DNA of 64,000 nucleotides from Bradyrhizobium ottawaense (GCF_002278135.3 NZ_CP029425.2:4812001-4876000), one strand, 5' to 3'. Counted from the first letter of the stretch, positions 8,761-17,744 are shown. Translations and numbers: made by a program. The notes: a model not told the origin generated them from the sequence alone.

Positions 8761-9747
8761 ATGATGGCCTTTGTGCTGATAGCCCTGATCGCCGGCGCTG
8801 CGTCGGCCCTGATGTTCGCCTCGATCATTTCGGGCGCGCTGATCTCGCTCGTCCTGTTCTATCTCGCACCGCTGCCGCTGATGGTCGCCGCGATCGGCTG
8901 GGGACCGCTTTGCGCAAGCCTCGGCGGCATCGCCGCCGCGATCGGCCTCGGTGCCCTGTTCGGCCTGCCCTATTGCATCGCATTCGCCGTCACCGTCGCG
9001 CTGCCGGCCTGGTGGCTCGGCCATCTCGTGCTGCTCAGCCGTCCTGTGGGAAAGGTTGCCGTGGGACATGCCGCGCCAGACGGCGCCGCGCCCGCCGAAC
9101 CTGACCTCGAATGGTATCCGGTCGGCCGCATCCTGCTGTGGCTCGCCGGCTTCGCCACGCTGACCACGATCGCCGCCCTGCTCACGCTCGGGACCGACGC
9201 CGAGACCATCATCGGCACGCTGCGGCGCGGCCTGATGCGCCTCCTCCGGGCCACCGACCCGCAAAGCTCCGGCGAAGCCGGCCAGTTCGTCGACGCGCTG
9301 GTGCGGATCGCACCGGCCGCGGCGACCATCATCGCGATGATGACACTGACGCTCAACCTCTGGCTCAGCGCCAAGATCACGGCGACCTCGGGCCGGCTGC
9401 GGCGCCCGTGGCCGGACATGATGACGGCGGAGCTGCCGCCGATGACGCTGGTGGCGCTCTGCATCGCGCTCGCCTTCTGCTTCACCGGCGGGCTGCTCGC
9501 GATCGCGGCACAGATCACCGCGGCCGCGCTGATGATGGGCTATGCGCTGACCGGCTTTGCGGTGCTGCATACGCTCACGCTGACGCTGAAGAGCCGCACC
9601 TTCTGGCTCGGCTCAACCTACGCCGTCGTGGTCGTGTTCGGATGGCCCGTGATCGCGATGGTGATCCTCGGACTTGCGGATGCCGTGTTCGGCTTCCGCG
9701 AACGCTTCCTGCGCAGCCGGCAACCGCCGCCGCTGCCGACCCCTTGA
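8761..9747 (+). CDS. DUF2232 family multi-pass membrane protein
   Basis: 328-residue membrane protein with about eight hydrophobic spans; the family's known place in alphaproteobacteria is between rpsR and rplI. No catalytic motif is evident. The start is placed at 8761 (ATGATG) after a GGGAGCGGGA ribosome site; the frame is open 15 codons further upstream. Function is not established; the family has been compared with the YybS group of Gram-positive bacteria. A link to ribosome or membrane biogenesis is suggested only by position. Confidence 0.85.
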   Translation: MMAFVLIALIAGAASALMFASIISGALISLVLFYLAPLPLMVAAIGWGPLCASLGGIAAAIGLGALFGLPYCIAFAVTVALPAWWLGHLVLLSRPVGKVAVGHAAPDGAAPAEPDLEWYPVGRILLWLAGFATLTTIAALLTLGTDAETIIGTLRRGLMRLLRATDPQSSGEAGQFVDALVRIAPAAATIIAMMTLTLNLWLSAKITATSGRLRRPWPDMMTAELPPMTLVALCIALAFCFTGGLLAIAAQITAAALMMGYALTGFAVLHTLTLTLKSRTFWLGSTYAVVVVFGWPVIAMVILGLADAVFGFRERFLRSRQPPPLPTP

Positions 9748-9798
9748 GTTCAACCCCGAAACCGAAACCGTACAGAGCACTTCAAAAGGAGAACGAAT

Positions 9799-10398
9799 AT
9801 GGAAGTCATTTTGCTGGAACGCGTCAACAAGCTCGGCCAGATGGGCGAAGTCGTGAAGGTTCGCGACGGCTATGCCCGCAATTTCCTGCTCAAGCGCGGC
9901 AAGGCATTGCGCGCCACCGCCGACAACAAAGCCAAGTATGACGGCATGAAGGCCGAGCTCGAGGCCCGCAACCTCCAGAGCAAGGGCGAGGCGTCAAAGG
10001 TCGCCGAGAAGATCGCGGGCAAGAACATCATCGTGATCCGCCAGGCCTCGGAAGCCGGCCAGCTGTTCGGCTCGGTCAACGTGCGTGACATCGTCGTCGC
10101 GTTCGAAGCCGACGGCATCTCGCTGGCCCGCCCGCAGGTCCAGCTCGACGCGCCGATCAAGACCATCGGCAAGCGCTCCATCACCGTTGCCGTCCACCCC
10201 GAGGTCGAGGTCGAGATCACCGTCACGGTTGCACGCAGCCAGGACGAGGCCGAGCGCATCAACCGCGGCGAGGACATCTCGACCCGCAACGAGGACCGCG
10301 ACGCGGCCGCCGAGGCGATCGCCGCCGCCGGCGAGTTCTTCGATCCGGAAGCCGAGCACGACGAAGCCGAGCCCGCACCGGCCGCGGAAGAGAAGTAA
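9799..10398 (+). CDS. rplI: 50S ribosomal protein L9
   Basis: 199-residue L9. The N-terminal 23S-binding domain is intact: [36 protein letters not shown]. It is longer than E. coli L9 (149 residues) because of an acidic Ala/Glu-rich C-terminal extension from about residue 150. Ribosome site AAAAGGAG lies 7 bases upstream. It is the last gene of the rpsF operon; a strong terminator follows after 23 bases. Confidence 0.97.
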   Translation: MEVILLERVNKLGQMGEVVKVRDGYARNFLLKRGKALRATADNKAKYDGMKAELEARNLQSKGEASKVAEKIAGKNIIVIRQASEAGQLFGSVNVRDIVVAFEADGISLARPQVQLDAPIKTIGKRSITVAVHPEVEVEITVTVARSQDEAERINRGEDISTRNEDRDAAAEAIAAAGEFFDPEAEHDEAEPAPAAEEK

Positions 10399-10421
10399 GC
10401 CTCGCATTCATACGCGAAGCG

Positions 10422-10458
10422 AAGCCCGGTCGCCTCAGGCGGCCGGGCTTTTCGTTTT
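10422..10458 (+). terminator. Intrinsic terminator of the rpsF-rplI operon
   Basis: Perfect 13-base stem (AAGCCCGGTCGCC pairing with GGCGGCCGGGCTT, one G-U), a three-base loop TCA, then TTCGTTTT. The loop and right arm are also the stop codon and last codons of the convergent thioesterase gene. Confidence 0.85.
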
Positions 10459-10902
10459 GACGGCGACGTCCTCGCTCAACATCGCGATCGAGGCCAGCGC
10501 CGTCGCCGTGTGCTTCTCGACACCGTCGCTGACGCAGAACACGTCGGCCGCGACCACCGACACCTGGCGGCCCGGCTTGATCACCCGGGCACGACAGATC
10601 AGCTTCTCACCGACCGCGGGCGACAACAGGTTGAGCTTGTATTCCGCCGTCAGCGCCGGCTGGCCGCGCGAGGTCGCGGCTGCGATCGTCGTGGCGTTGT
10701 CGACCAGGAAGGCGGTGACCCCGCCGTGGAAGAAGCCGTGCTGCTGCAGCAGCTCCGGCCGGCGATCCACAGCAATCGTGCAGGTGCCGCGCGACAATTC
10801 CGAGAGCTCGGCGCCGACCAGGTTCATGAAGCCTTGTCGGCCGACATTGGCGTGGATGCGTTCGGCCACAGTGGCGAATTCGGGATCTGCTGCGGCGCTC
10901 AT
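10435..10902 (-). CDS. PaaI-type hotdog-fold acyl-CoA thioesterase
   Basis: 155-residue single-domain hotdog protein. The PaaI-family active-site motif appears as QQHGFFHGGVTAFLVDNA near residues 53-70, followed by the central helix. Such enzymes hydrolyse acyl- or aryl-CoA esters; the substrate cannot be read from sequence. It is convergent with rplI and lies downstream of a TetR gene with an 11-base gap, so the two are probably one transcript and the thioesterase a likely regulated target. Confidence 0.8.
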   Translation of the reverse strand: MSAAADPEFATVAERIHANVGRQGFMNLVGAELSELSRGTCTIAVDRRPELLQQHGFFHGGVTAFLVDNATTIAAATSRGQPALTAEYKLNLLSPAVGEKLICRARVIKPGRQVSVVAADVFCVSDGVEKHTATALASIAMLSEDVAVKTKSPAA

Positions 10903-10913
10903 GAGGCCTCTCC

Positions 10914-11510
10914 TTATGTCTTGTTGATGCGTTCGGGCGGCCTCAGCGCACGGCCGGCACAGGCGATCAGCGTGTCAGCCTCGACGCGGGGATCGGCGCG
11001 GTCGCGTCCCGACAGGAAGGCGCGGCAGAAGATCTGCGCCGGCCCGATGAGCTGGCTGACGAACATCACCGGCGTCATCGGCAAGAGCTCACCGCTTGCA
11101 ACCAGCGGCGCGCGCCAGCGCTCGATACCGTCGGCGAGCCGCGCATTCTGCGCGCGCTGGGCGTCGCGAACGTCCTCGCCCCACTCGCTCCGCGAAATCT
11201 CGAACAGGTAGCGCGCCTCGCGCCGGCTGGTCGCGACCCAGTCGAGATGGGCCCGGATCAGCCGATCGATGCCCCGCTCCGCATCGGGCACGGGATCGAG
11301 CGCCGCCAGCACCGCGGCGTGATAGTGCCGCAAGACCTCCAGGAACAGCGCACCGGCGAGCTCCTTCTTCGAGCCGAAGGCGTGAAAGAAGCTGCCATTG
11401 GAGGCGCGGGCCCGGGTGCGGATCGCGGCCACCGTCGCGGCCTCGAATCCGATGCGGTCGAACACGATCAGCCCGGCTGCCAACAGGTCGTTCCGCACGC
11501 TCGCCGTCAT
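10914..11510 (-). CDS. TetR/AcrR family regulator
   Basis: 198-residue regulator with an N-terminal HTH (FDRIGFEAATVAAIRTRARASNGSFFHAFGSKKELAGALF, roughly residues 17-54) and a variable C-terminal ligand domain. The ATG at 11510 has an AGGAGG ribosome site. A doubled palindromic operator lies 10 bases upstream, arguing for autorepression, and the thioesterase downstream shares the transcript. Inducer unknown; an acyl-CoA is a reasonable guess given the neighbour. Confidence 0.85.
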   Translation of the reverse strand: MTASVRNDLLAAGLIVFDRIGFEAATVAAIRTRARASNGSFFHAFGSKKELAGALFLEVLRHYHAAVLAALDPVPDAERGIDRLIRAHLDWVATSRREARYLFEISRSEWGEDVRDAQRAQNARLADGIERWRAPLVASGELLPMTPVMFVSQLIGPAQIFCRAFLSGRDRADPRVEADTLIACAGRALRPPERINKT

Positions 11511-11520
11511 GGACGCCTCC

Positions 11521-11548
11521 TAGAGTATTACTCTAGAGCAATACTCTA
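11521..11548. promoter_or_regulatory. Two overlapping palindromic operators upstream of tetR
   Basis: TAGAGTA-T-TACTCTA (11521-11535) is a perfect palindrome; TAGAGCA-A-TACTCTA (11534-11548) is the same with one mismatch. Their centres are 13 bases apart and share two bases, so two TetR dimers could bind side by side. Confidence 0.75.
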
Positions 11549-11618
11549 GACGCGGTCAATGCAATGCGGAGGCCGCGATGAACGCGGCCTCCGCATGTCG
11601 ATCAAAAACGTCGCTGGC

Positions 11619-12578
11619 TTAGCGCGAGATGGGCGGCGTTGGCGGACCGGAGGACTCGGCCGGCGCAGCAGGCGGGGCTGCAGCGGTCGCGGGCGGTGCC
11701 GGCTGCGGCTTGGCCGCCGGTTCGGAGCTGGCCGCAGGCGGGGCCGGCTTGGGAGCGGCCTCTTCCGCCGGTTTGGGCGCGGCTGGCTCGGCAGGCTTCG
11801 CAGCCGGCGCTACCGCCGGGACTGGATCGGGCCGCAGCGCCGGAGCTTCGCTGCCGCGGGGCTCGACCTTGGCGCTGTCAGGCCGGGTCTCAACAGGCTT
11901 CTCGGACGCCTTGCCGCTGTCGGGCTTGGCCTCGTCGCGACCGGGCTCGACCTTGGCCGTGTCGGGCTTGGACTCAGGTTTGAACTCGGGCTTGGATTCG
12001 CTTTTCTTCTCGTCAGTGGATGGCGCGGCGGCGTCGACCTTCGGCGCCTCCTCGGTGCCGGGCTTGGCGCGGCGCTTGCCCTTGCGTCCCTCGGGCGCAG
12101 CCTGTCCCTCGGGCTTCGTGCCCTCCTCGACCGGCCGTGCGGCACGCTTCTGGCGCGCACCTTCCGATGCGGGAGCAGCGGCCTCGCCGTCCGGCCTGGC
12201 TGCGTCCTGGGCGCGCGGGCGGCGGCCCTGATGCTCGGGATTGGTGCTCGCGTCCTTCTCCCTCGCGCCGTCCTTCTTGCCGTCCTTGGCCTGGTAGCGC
12301 GTGTCGGTGGCGCCGTTGGAGACGAGATAGGAGGCGAGGATGCCCGCCATGTCCGAGCTCGTGGTGTAGTGCTGGCGCAGAAAGCCCGGCAGTGAGCCCG
12401 GCGCGACGGACTTCAGAAGTCCGCGCGGGCTCTTGTGGCACGCATTGCAGGTCTGCGCGAAAAGCTGGGACGGGGTTTTGCCGGCCTCGAGGTTGGTCAC
12501 CTGCGCAAAAACGGTATCGGCCGCGCCGAAGCCGATCAGAAGCAATACCGTCGCGAGGCTGAGCGCTCGGCTCGACAT
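11619..12578 (-). CDS. Secreted c-type cytochrome-like protein with long Pro/Ala/Lys-rich tail
   Basis: About 319 residues. A signal peptide (SLATVLLLIGFGAADTVFA) is followed by a single heme-attachment motif CNACH in LFAQTCNACHKSPRG and a Met in SSDMAGILASYL that could be the distal ligand; together only about 75 residues. The remaining 220 or so residues are low-complexity, rich in Pro, Ala, Lys and Glu. The domain resembles a minimal class I cytochrome c; the tail may cross the periplasm or bind peptidoglycan, which is inference. Start is uncertain: ATGs at 12593, 12584 and 12578 are all possible, the last best spaced from GGAG. The 279 bases upstream hold no gene. Confidence 0.7.
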   Translation of the reverse strand: MSSRALSLATVLLLIGFGAADTVFAQVTNLEAGKTPSQLFAQTCNACHKSPRGLLKSVAPGSLPGFLRQHYTTSSDMAGILASYLVSNGATDTRYQAKDGKKDGAREKDASTNPEHQGRRPRAQDAARPDGEAAAPASEGARQKRAARPVEEGTKPEGQAAPEGRKGKRRAKPGTEEAPKVDAAAPSTDEKKSESKPEFKPESKPDTAKVEPGRDEAKPDSGKASEKPVETRPDSAKVEPRGSEAPALRPDPVPAVAPAAKPAEPAAPKPAEEAAPKPAPPAASSEPAAKPQPAPPATAAAPPAAPAESSGPPTPPISR

Positions 12579-12857
12579 TCCCATCATCTCCATTGAATTC
12601 CGAGAGTTGCAGCCAGCGTGCGGCGCGGCAGCGGTCACCTTTTATCCGATTGAGCCACGAATGGAAGCAGGCACCACGCGCAAGGATGTGATTAAGCGGT
12701 TTGCGAATATCGGCTGTGAACTCAGCGCATTAGCGCAGCCGATCCTGCCTCCCTAAATTTGGATGCAAGCGCATAGGAACCGCCGCGTCACCTGGGCGTC
12801 AGAAGTGAAGGCCGGGTTAGTCGCATCCCTTCGGGTTCGCTCGAGAGGAAGGTGTCG

Positions 12858-14108
12858 ATGGACCTCTTGTTGCGTAGATTTCTGTCTCAATTCATCCGCC
12901 GCGGCACGATGACGGTGACCGGCTCGAGCGGATCGAAGTTCACCGTTGGAGACGGCACTGGCGAACCGGTCGCGGTGCGCTTCGTCACCGCGGAGGCGGA
13001 GCGGAAGATCCTCGTCAATCCCGAGCTCGGGCTTGGCGAGGCCTATATGGACCGCGAGTTCATCGTCGAGCGCGGCACCATAGCTGATGCCCTCGCGATC
13101 CTGCTCGATCAACCCGACCTATTGCCGCAGTGGGCAAAACCCTGGTGGCGCCTGCGCTATCTGACGCGGCATCTGAAGCAGTTCAATCCGCGCTCGCGCT
13201 CCCGCCACAACGTCGTGCATCACTATGATCTCGATGCCCGGCTCTATTCGCTCTTCCTGGACGCCGACAAGCAATATAGCTGCGCCTATTTCGAGACGCA
13301 GGACGCGACGCTCGACGACGCGCAGATCGCCAAGAAACGGCACATCGCCGCAAAGCTGCTGGTCAGGCCCGGCCAGCGCGTCCTCGACATCGGCTCCGGC
13401 TGGGGTGGGCTCGGGCTCTACCTCGCCGAGATCGCCGCCGCCGACGTCACCGGCGTGACGCTGTCGAGCGAGCAGCTGCAGCTCGCCAACGCGCGCGCGG
13501 CCGAAAAGCGCCTGACCGGATCGGCCAGATTCCTGCTCCAGGACTATCGCGACATCGAGGGCCCGTTCGACCGTATCGTCTCCGTTGGCATGCTCGAGCA
13601 TGTCGGCGCCCGCTTCTACGACACCTACTTCCAACGCTGCGCCGAGCTGTTGGGCGAGAACGGCATCATGCTGCTGCACGCGATCGGCCGTTCGCAGGGC
13701 CCGGACTCGACCAATCCCTGGATCGCCAAATACATCTTCCCCGGCGGCTACATCCCGGCGCTGTCGGAGGTGCTGCCGGCGATCGAGCGCGCCGGCCTCC
13801 TGGTCTGCGATATCGAGATCCTGCGCCTGCATTACGCGGAAACGCTGAAGGCCTGGCGGGAACGTTTCATGGCACGGCGCGAGGAGGCCGTGCAGCTCTA
13901 CGACGAGCGCTTCGCGCTGATGTGGGAATTCTATCTGGCGGCCTGCGAGATGACGTTCCGCAAGCAAGCCATGATGAACTTCCAGATCCAGCTCACCCGG
14001 CGCCAGGGCGTGGTGCCGATCACCCGCGACTACATGCCGCGTGAAGAAGCCCGGCTGCGAGCTCGCGAACGCGCGAGCAAGCCCAGACTGAAATTGGCTG
14101 GTGAATAG
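12858..14108 (+). CDS. cfa: Cyclopropane-fatty-acyl-phospholipid synthase family methyltransferase
   Basis: 416-residue SAM-dependent enzyme that adds a methylene group across the double bond of membrane phospholipid acyl chains. The SAM-binding motif VLDIGSGWGGLG is at about 175-186, and VGMLEHVG and the C-terminal RQGVVPITRDY stretch fit the family; an N-terminal accessory domain precedes residue 115. The start at 12858 follows AGGAAGG by five bases. It needs unsaturated chains of the sort a nearby desaturase could make, though the two are not in one operon. Related family members methylate other lipids, so product identity is likely rather than certain. Confidence 0.9.
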   Translation: MDLLLRRFLSQFIRRGTMTVTGSSGSKFTVGDGTGEPVAVRFVTAEAERKILVNPELGLGEAYMDREFIVERGTIADALAILLDQPDLLPQWAKPWWRLRYLTRHLKQFNPRSRSRHNVVHHYDLDARLYSLFLDADKQYSCAYFETQDATLDDAQIAKKRHIAAKLLVRPGQRVLDIGSGWGGLGLYLAEIAAADVTGVTLSSEQLQLANARAAEKRLTGSARFLLQDYRDIEGPFDRIVSVGMLEHVGARFYDTYFQRCAELLGENGIMLLHAIGRSQGPDSTNPWIAKYIFPGGYIPALSEVLPAIERAGLLVCDIEILRLHYAETLKAWRERFMARREEAVQLYDERFALMWEFYLAACEMTFRKQAMMNFQIQLTRRQGVVPITRDYMPREEARLRARERASKPRLKLAGE

Positions 14109-14135
14109 GTCCTAGTCTGGTGAATAGATCCTAGT
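14098..14135 (+). repeat. Tandem 19-base duplication across the cfa stop codon
   Basis: CTGGTGAATAGGTCCTAGT (14098-14116) is followed at once by CTGGTGAATAGATCCTAGT (14117-14135), one mismatch. The first copy contains the cfa stop codon. Confidence 0.85.
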
Positions 14136-14429
14136 GACGCAGGGTCGACATCTGGGAGGAGCGGAAACTGGCCGTTAACGCCAGCTGCGCCCTCAGCGCG
14201 ACCAGGATTTCCGGGGCGACAGGCTGGCGACGTATTTCGGGCCGTTCCGCGTGCTCCATGGCCGCAATCAGCCCCGAGAGCCAAAGCCGGCTACCCGCCT
14301 CGCTCCGCCAAATCTGGTGCTGCCGTTCTGGCCGCATCGCCTGCCTCGTTCCCTGTTGACGGATCGCGGGAGACAATTCCCTCCCCCGCCTGCCTGTTCC
14401 CGTCTTACCCCCGAAAGATTCCGGGGAGA
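14136..14429. other. Intergenic stretch without a convincing gene
   Basis: A leftward open frame starts near 14496 and runs through this stretch, but it has no recognisable domain or ribosome site and would overlap the 39-residue gene and the CRP-type site. I treat it as non-coding. Confidence 0.4.
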
Positions 14430-14445
14430 TGTGATCCAATTCACA
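14430..14445. promoter_or_regulatory. CRP-type palindrome
   Basis: TGTGA-TCCAAT-TCACA is an exact match to the enterobacterial CRP consensus TGTGA-N6-TCACA, and the symmetry extends one base further on each side. It lies 33 bases upstream of the small gene at 14479. Confidence 0.55.
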
Positions 14446-14478
14446 TAAGTCTGGTCGGGCCTGGCTTAGACCGTCGCC

Positions 14479-14598
14479 ATGAGCAAAGAGACCCAAACCT
14501 CATTCGACGTGCAGGACGACCTCCGCACCGATTACGCCCTGATCGTTACCGGCGTCGGGGCGGCTCTGGTGGCGCTGGTCTACCTCCTGCTGGTCTGA
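14479..14598 (+). CDS. 39-residue single-pass membrane protein, unrecognised
   Basis: Translates as a polar N-terminus (MSKETQTSFDVQDDLRTDY) and one hydrophobic segment (ALIVTGVGAALVALVYLLLV) ending at the stop. The composition is that of a small inner-membrane protein, N-terminus probably cytoplasmic. No good ribosome site is visible. A CRP-type palindrome just upstream suggests its own promoter. I do not recognise the family and infer coding from composition only. Confidence 0.5.
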   Translation: MSKETQTSFDVQDDLRTDYALIVTGVGAALVALVYLLLV

Positions 14599-14904
14599 AG
14601 GCGAGCCCAAAGCCGCCAGCGTGCGTCATTTCGCGCGCTTCTGGATTCGTCTGCGCGCCAATCCATTAGGTTCATGCCATAAGGTTCATGGTTGCGGGAT
14701 TTTTCCATGGCGCCGTCGCGGCCGCTTCCTGGCCGGGCGAGTTCCGCAAAAATCCGTCAAGCGCGACGCGTGCTGCGAGCGCTAATCATCCACCATTTTA
14801 ACTGAGCGGTTGATAGCGGTCAGCTTTCGCTTCCGCTTTGCACCGAGGCGGCGCTTTATCCCGGCCCCGCATCCGCCCAAGAAAATTGCTAAGCACGTCC
14901 GACC
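14599..14904. other. 306-base region upstream of dnaB
   Basis: No gene seen. It contains a short direct repeat (AGGTTCATG near 14669 and 14683) and presumably the dnaB promoter, which I cannot place with confidence. Confidence 0.35.
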
Positions 14905-16413
14905 ATGGCCCTGACTGATTCGAACGTCCTCAAACTCGCACCCGAGCCCGGCACTCCCGCCTACCGGAGCGCGCCGCATAATATCGAAGCGGAACAGAGC
15001 CTTCTGGGCGCGATCCTGGTCAACAACGATGCGTTCTACCGTGTCTCCGACTTCCTCGAGCCGAAGCATTATTTCGAGCCGCTGCACCAGACCATCTACG
15101 AGACCGCCGGCAGCCTGATCCGGATGGGCAAGATCGCCACGCCCGTGACGCTGAAGACGTTCCTGCCCGCCGACACCGACGTCGGCGGTATGACCATCGG
15201 GCAGTATCTGGCGCGCCTCGCGGCGGAAGCGACCACCATCATCAATGCTCAGGACTACGGCCGCACCATCTATGACCTGGCGCTGCGTCGCGACCTCATC
15301 GGCATCGGCGAGGACATGGTCAATGTCGCCTATGACGCCCCGGTCGATTTCGCGCCGCGGGCGCAGATCGAGGATGCCGAGCGCCGCCTCTACGAACTCG
15401 CCGAGTCCGGCCGCTATGACGGCGGATTCCAGAAATTCTCGCAGGCGCTGGCGGTCGCGGTCGATCTCGCTGCAAAGGCGTTCCAGCGCGACGGCAAGCT
15501 GTCGGGCATCTCGACGGGCATGCGGGACCTCGACACCAAGATGGGTGGCCTGCAGCACTCCGACCTCATCATCGTCGCGGGCCGTCCCGGCATGGGCAAG
15601 ACCTCGCTGGCCACCAACATCGCCTACAATGTCGCGCAAGCCTATGTTCCGGAACTCCAGGCCGACGGCACCACGAAGGCCGCCAATGGCGGCGTCATCG
15701 GCTTCTTCTCCTGCGAAATGTCGTCCGACCAGCTCGCCACGCGTATCGTGGCCGAGCGCACCGGCGTTCCCTCCTCCCACATCCGCCGCGGTGGCATCTC
15801 GGAAGCCGATTTCGAAAAGATCCGGGAGGTCTCGATCGAGCTGCAATCGCTGCCTTTCTATGTCGACGCGACCGGCGGCCTGTCGATCGCGCAGCTGATG
15901 GCGCGCGCCCGCCGGCTGAAGCGGCAGAAGGGCCTCGATCTGCTCGTGATCGACTACATCCAGCTGCTGTCGGGCTCGGGCAAGCGGAGCGATAATCGCG
16001 TGCAGGAAATCACGGAGATCACGACCAGCCTGAAGGCGCTCGCCAAGGAGCTCAACGTTCCGATCATCGCGCTGTCCCAGCTCTCACGCCAGGTCGAATC
16101 CCGCGACGACAAACGGCCGCAGCTCTCCGACTTGCGTGAATCCGGATCAATCGAGCAGGACGCCGACGTCGTGCTGTTCGTGTATCGCGAGGAATATTAC
16201 CTCGCCATGAAGGAACCGCGCCCGGGCACGCCTGAACACGAGAAGTGGCAGCTCGATATGAGTCTTGCGCACGGCAAGGCCGAGGTCATCATCGGCAAGC
16301 AGCGCCACGGCCCGACAGGCACCGTTGACTTGGCCTTCGAGGCCTCGATCACGCGGTTCGGCGACCTCGCGCCTGACAGTCAGTTGCCGGCTCGCAGCGG
16401 CAACGACTACTGA
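14905..16413 (+). CDS. dnaB: Replicative DNA helicase
   Basis: 502-residue hexameric 5'-3' helicase of the replication fork. The N-terminal DnaB domain begins with RSAPHNIEAEQSLLGAIL; the RecA-like domain has Walker A GRPGMGKTS near 228-236, Walker B LLVIDYIQLL near 350, and the SQLSRQVESRDDKRP arginine-rich stretch. Length is normal with no sign of an intein. About 40 bases upstream of alr in the same direction. Confidence 0.97.
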   Translation: MALTDSNVLKLAPEPGTPAYRSAPHNIEAEQSLLGAILVNNDAFYRVSDFLEPKHYFEPLHQTIYETAGSLIRMGKIATPVTLKTFLPADTDVGGMTIGQYLARLAAEATTIINAQDYGRTIYDLALRRDLIGIGEDMVNVAYDAPVDFAPRAQIEDAERRLYELAESGRYDGGFQKFSQALAVAVDLAAKAFQRDGKLSGISTGMRDLDTKMGGLQHSDLIIVAGRPGMGKTSLATNIAYNVAQAYVPELQADGTTKAANGGVIGFFSCEMSSDQLATRIVAERTGVPSSHIRRGGISEADFEKIREVSIELQSLPFYVDATGGLSIAQLMARARRLKRQKGLDLLVIDYIQLLSGSGKRSDNRVQEITEITTSLKALAKELNVPIIALSQLSRQVESRDDKRPQLSDLRESGSIEQDADVVLFVYREEYYLAMKEPRPGTPEHEKWQLDMSLAHGKAEVIIGKQRHGPTGTVDLAFEASITRFGDLAPDSQLPARSGNDY

Positions 16414-16453
16414 GTTCCTTGAACAGGACCGGCCTCTTGCGTAAAACGACGCC

Positions 16454-17737
16454 ATGACAATGGCGTCCGACCCGAAAACCATCTCACAATCCGGCCTTCT
16501 CTCCGCGGAGGCCAACCAGGCTGCCGCGCTCGCTGCCTATGGCGGCGTGCTGACCGTCGATCTCGACGCCATCATTGCCAATTGGCGCAAGCTCGAGAAG
16601 ACGGCGGTGCCGGCTGAGTGTTCGGCGGTGATCAAGGCCGACGCCTATGGCTGCGGCGCCGCCGAGGTCGCGCGTGCGCTGAGCAAGGCCGGCTGCAAGA
16701 CCTTTTTCGTCGCCACCATCGAGGAAGCGCGCAAGGTGCGCGCAGCCGTGCCGGAGCCCACGATCTACGTGCTCGGCGGCTATTTCCAGAATACCGGCGA
16801 GCACTACGCCAAGATCAATTGCCGTCCTGTCATCGGCGACCTCAACGAGCTCGCCGAGTGGGACGTGTTCTGCCGCCGCACCGGCTGGACCGGGGGCACG
16901 GCCGTTCACATCGACACCGGCATGAACCGGCTCGGCCTGACGCTGTCGGAAGCGCAGGCCATCATCCCCCGCATCAATGCCGGCGATCACGGCATCACGC
17001 TGGTGATGAGCCATCTGGTCTCGGCCGAGCAGCTCAACAGCCCCGTGAACGCCAAGCAGCTCGCTTCCTTCCGCGGCATCGCCAGCGAATTCTCCGGCGT
17101 GCCGGCGGCGCTCGCCAATTCCTCCGGCATCTTCCTCGGCGCGCCCTTCCAGTTCGATATGGTGCGGCCGGGCGCTGCGCTCTACGGCGTCAACCCGACG
17201 CCGGAGGCCGACAATCCGATGCAGCCGGTGGTCGACCTCAAGGCGCGCATCGTGCAGATCCGCACTGTCGAGCGCGGCGAGACCGTCGGCTATGGCGGCA
17301 CCTGGACCGCGCGGCGGCCGACAAAGCTCGCGATCATCGCGGTCGGTTATGCCGACGGCTATTTCCGCGCCGCCAGCTCCAATGACGGCACCCGCGGCGC
17401 CGAGGTCATCGTCGCCGGCAAGCGCTGCCCCGTCGCCGGCCGCGTCTCCATGGATCTGATCGCGATCGACATCACCGATCTGCCGCCGAATGCAGCGCGG
17501 CGCGGCCACATGGTGACGCTGCTCGGCGAAGGCATCACCGTCGACGAGCTCGCGCATCATTTCGGCACCATCGGCTATGAGGTGCTGACCAGCCTCGGCC
17601 ACCGCTACGCCCGCCTCTACAAGGGCGGCAATGTGGAGGAACCGCTGGTGAAGCCGGAGCCAGCGCAGGCCGCCGAGCAACCGCCCTCCCCGCCGCCAAT
17701 CGAGCAGCCGGCAGCCCCGCCGCCGCTGCCGGGCTGA
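16454..17737 (+). CDS. alr: Alanine racemase
   Basis: 427-residue PLP enzyme converting L- to D-alanine for peptidoglycan. PLP lysine Lys61 in SAVIKADAYGCG; the second catalytic Tyr lies in VGYGGTW near 279; the barrel and the C-terminal domain (VAGRVSMDLIAIDITDLP) are complete. The last 30 residues are Pro/Glu-rich and outside the usual fold. A short gap after dnaB suggests co-transcription. Confidence 0.95.
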   Translation: MTMASDPKTISQSGLLSAEANQAAALAAYGGVLTVDLDAIIANWRKLEKTAVPAECSAVIKADAYGCGAAEVARALSKAGCKTFFVATIEEARKVRAAVPEPTIYVLGGYFQNTGEHYAKINCRPVIGDLNELAEWDVFCRRTGWTGGTAVHIDTGMNRLGLTLSEAQAIIPRINAGDHGITLVMSHLVSAEQLNSPVNAKQLASFRGIASEFSGVPAALANSSGIFLGAPFQFDMVRPGAALYGVNPTPEADNPMQPVVDLKARIVQIRTVERGETVGYGGTWTARRPTKLAIIAVGYADGYFRAASSNDGTRGAEVIVAGKRCPVAGRVSMDLIAIDITDLPPNAARRGHMVTLLGEGITVDELAHHFGTIGYEVLTSLGHRYARLYKGGNVEEPLVKPEPAQAAEQPPSPPPIEQPAAPPPLPG

Positions 17738-17744
17738 ACTATCG

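Noticed and set aside
14131..14496. Leftward 121-codon frame between cfa and dnaB
   Set aside because: No domain, no ribosome site, overlaps a better small-gene candidate and the CRP-type palindrome.
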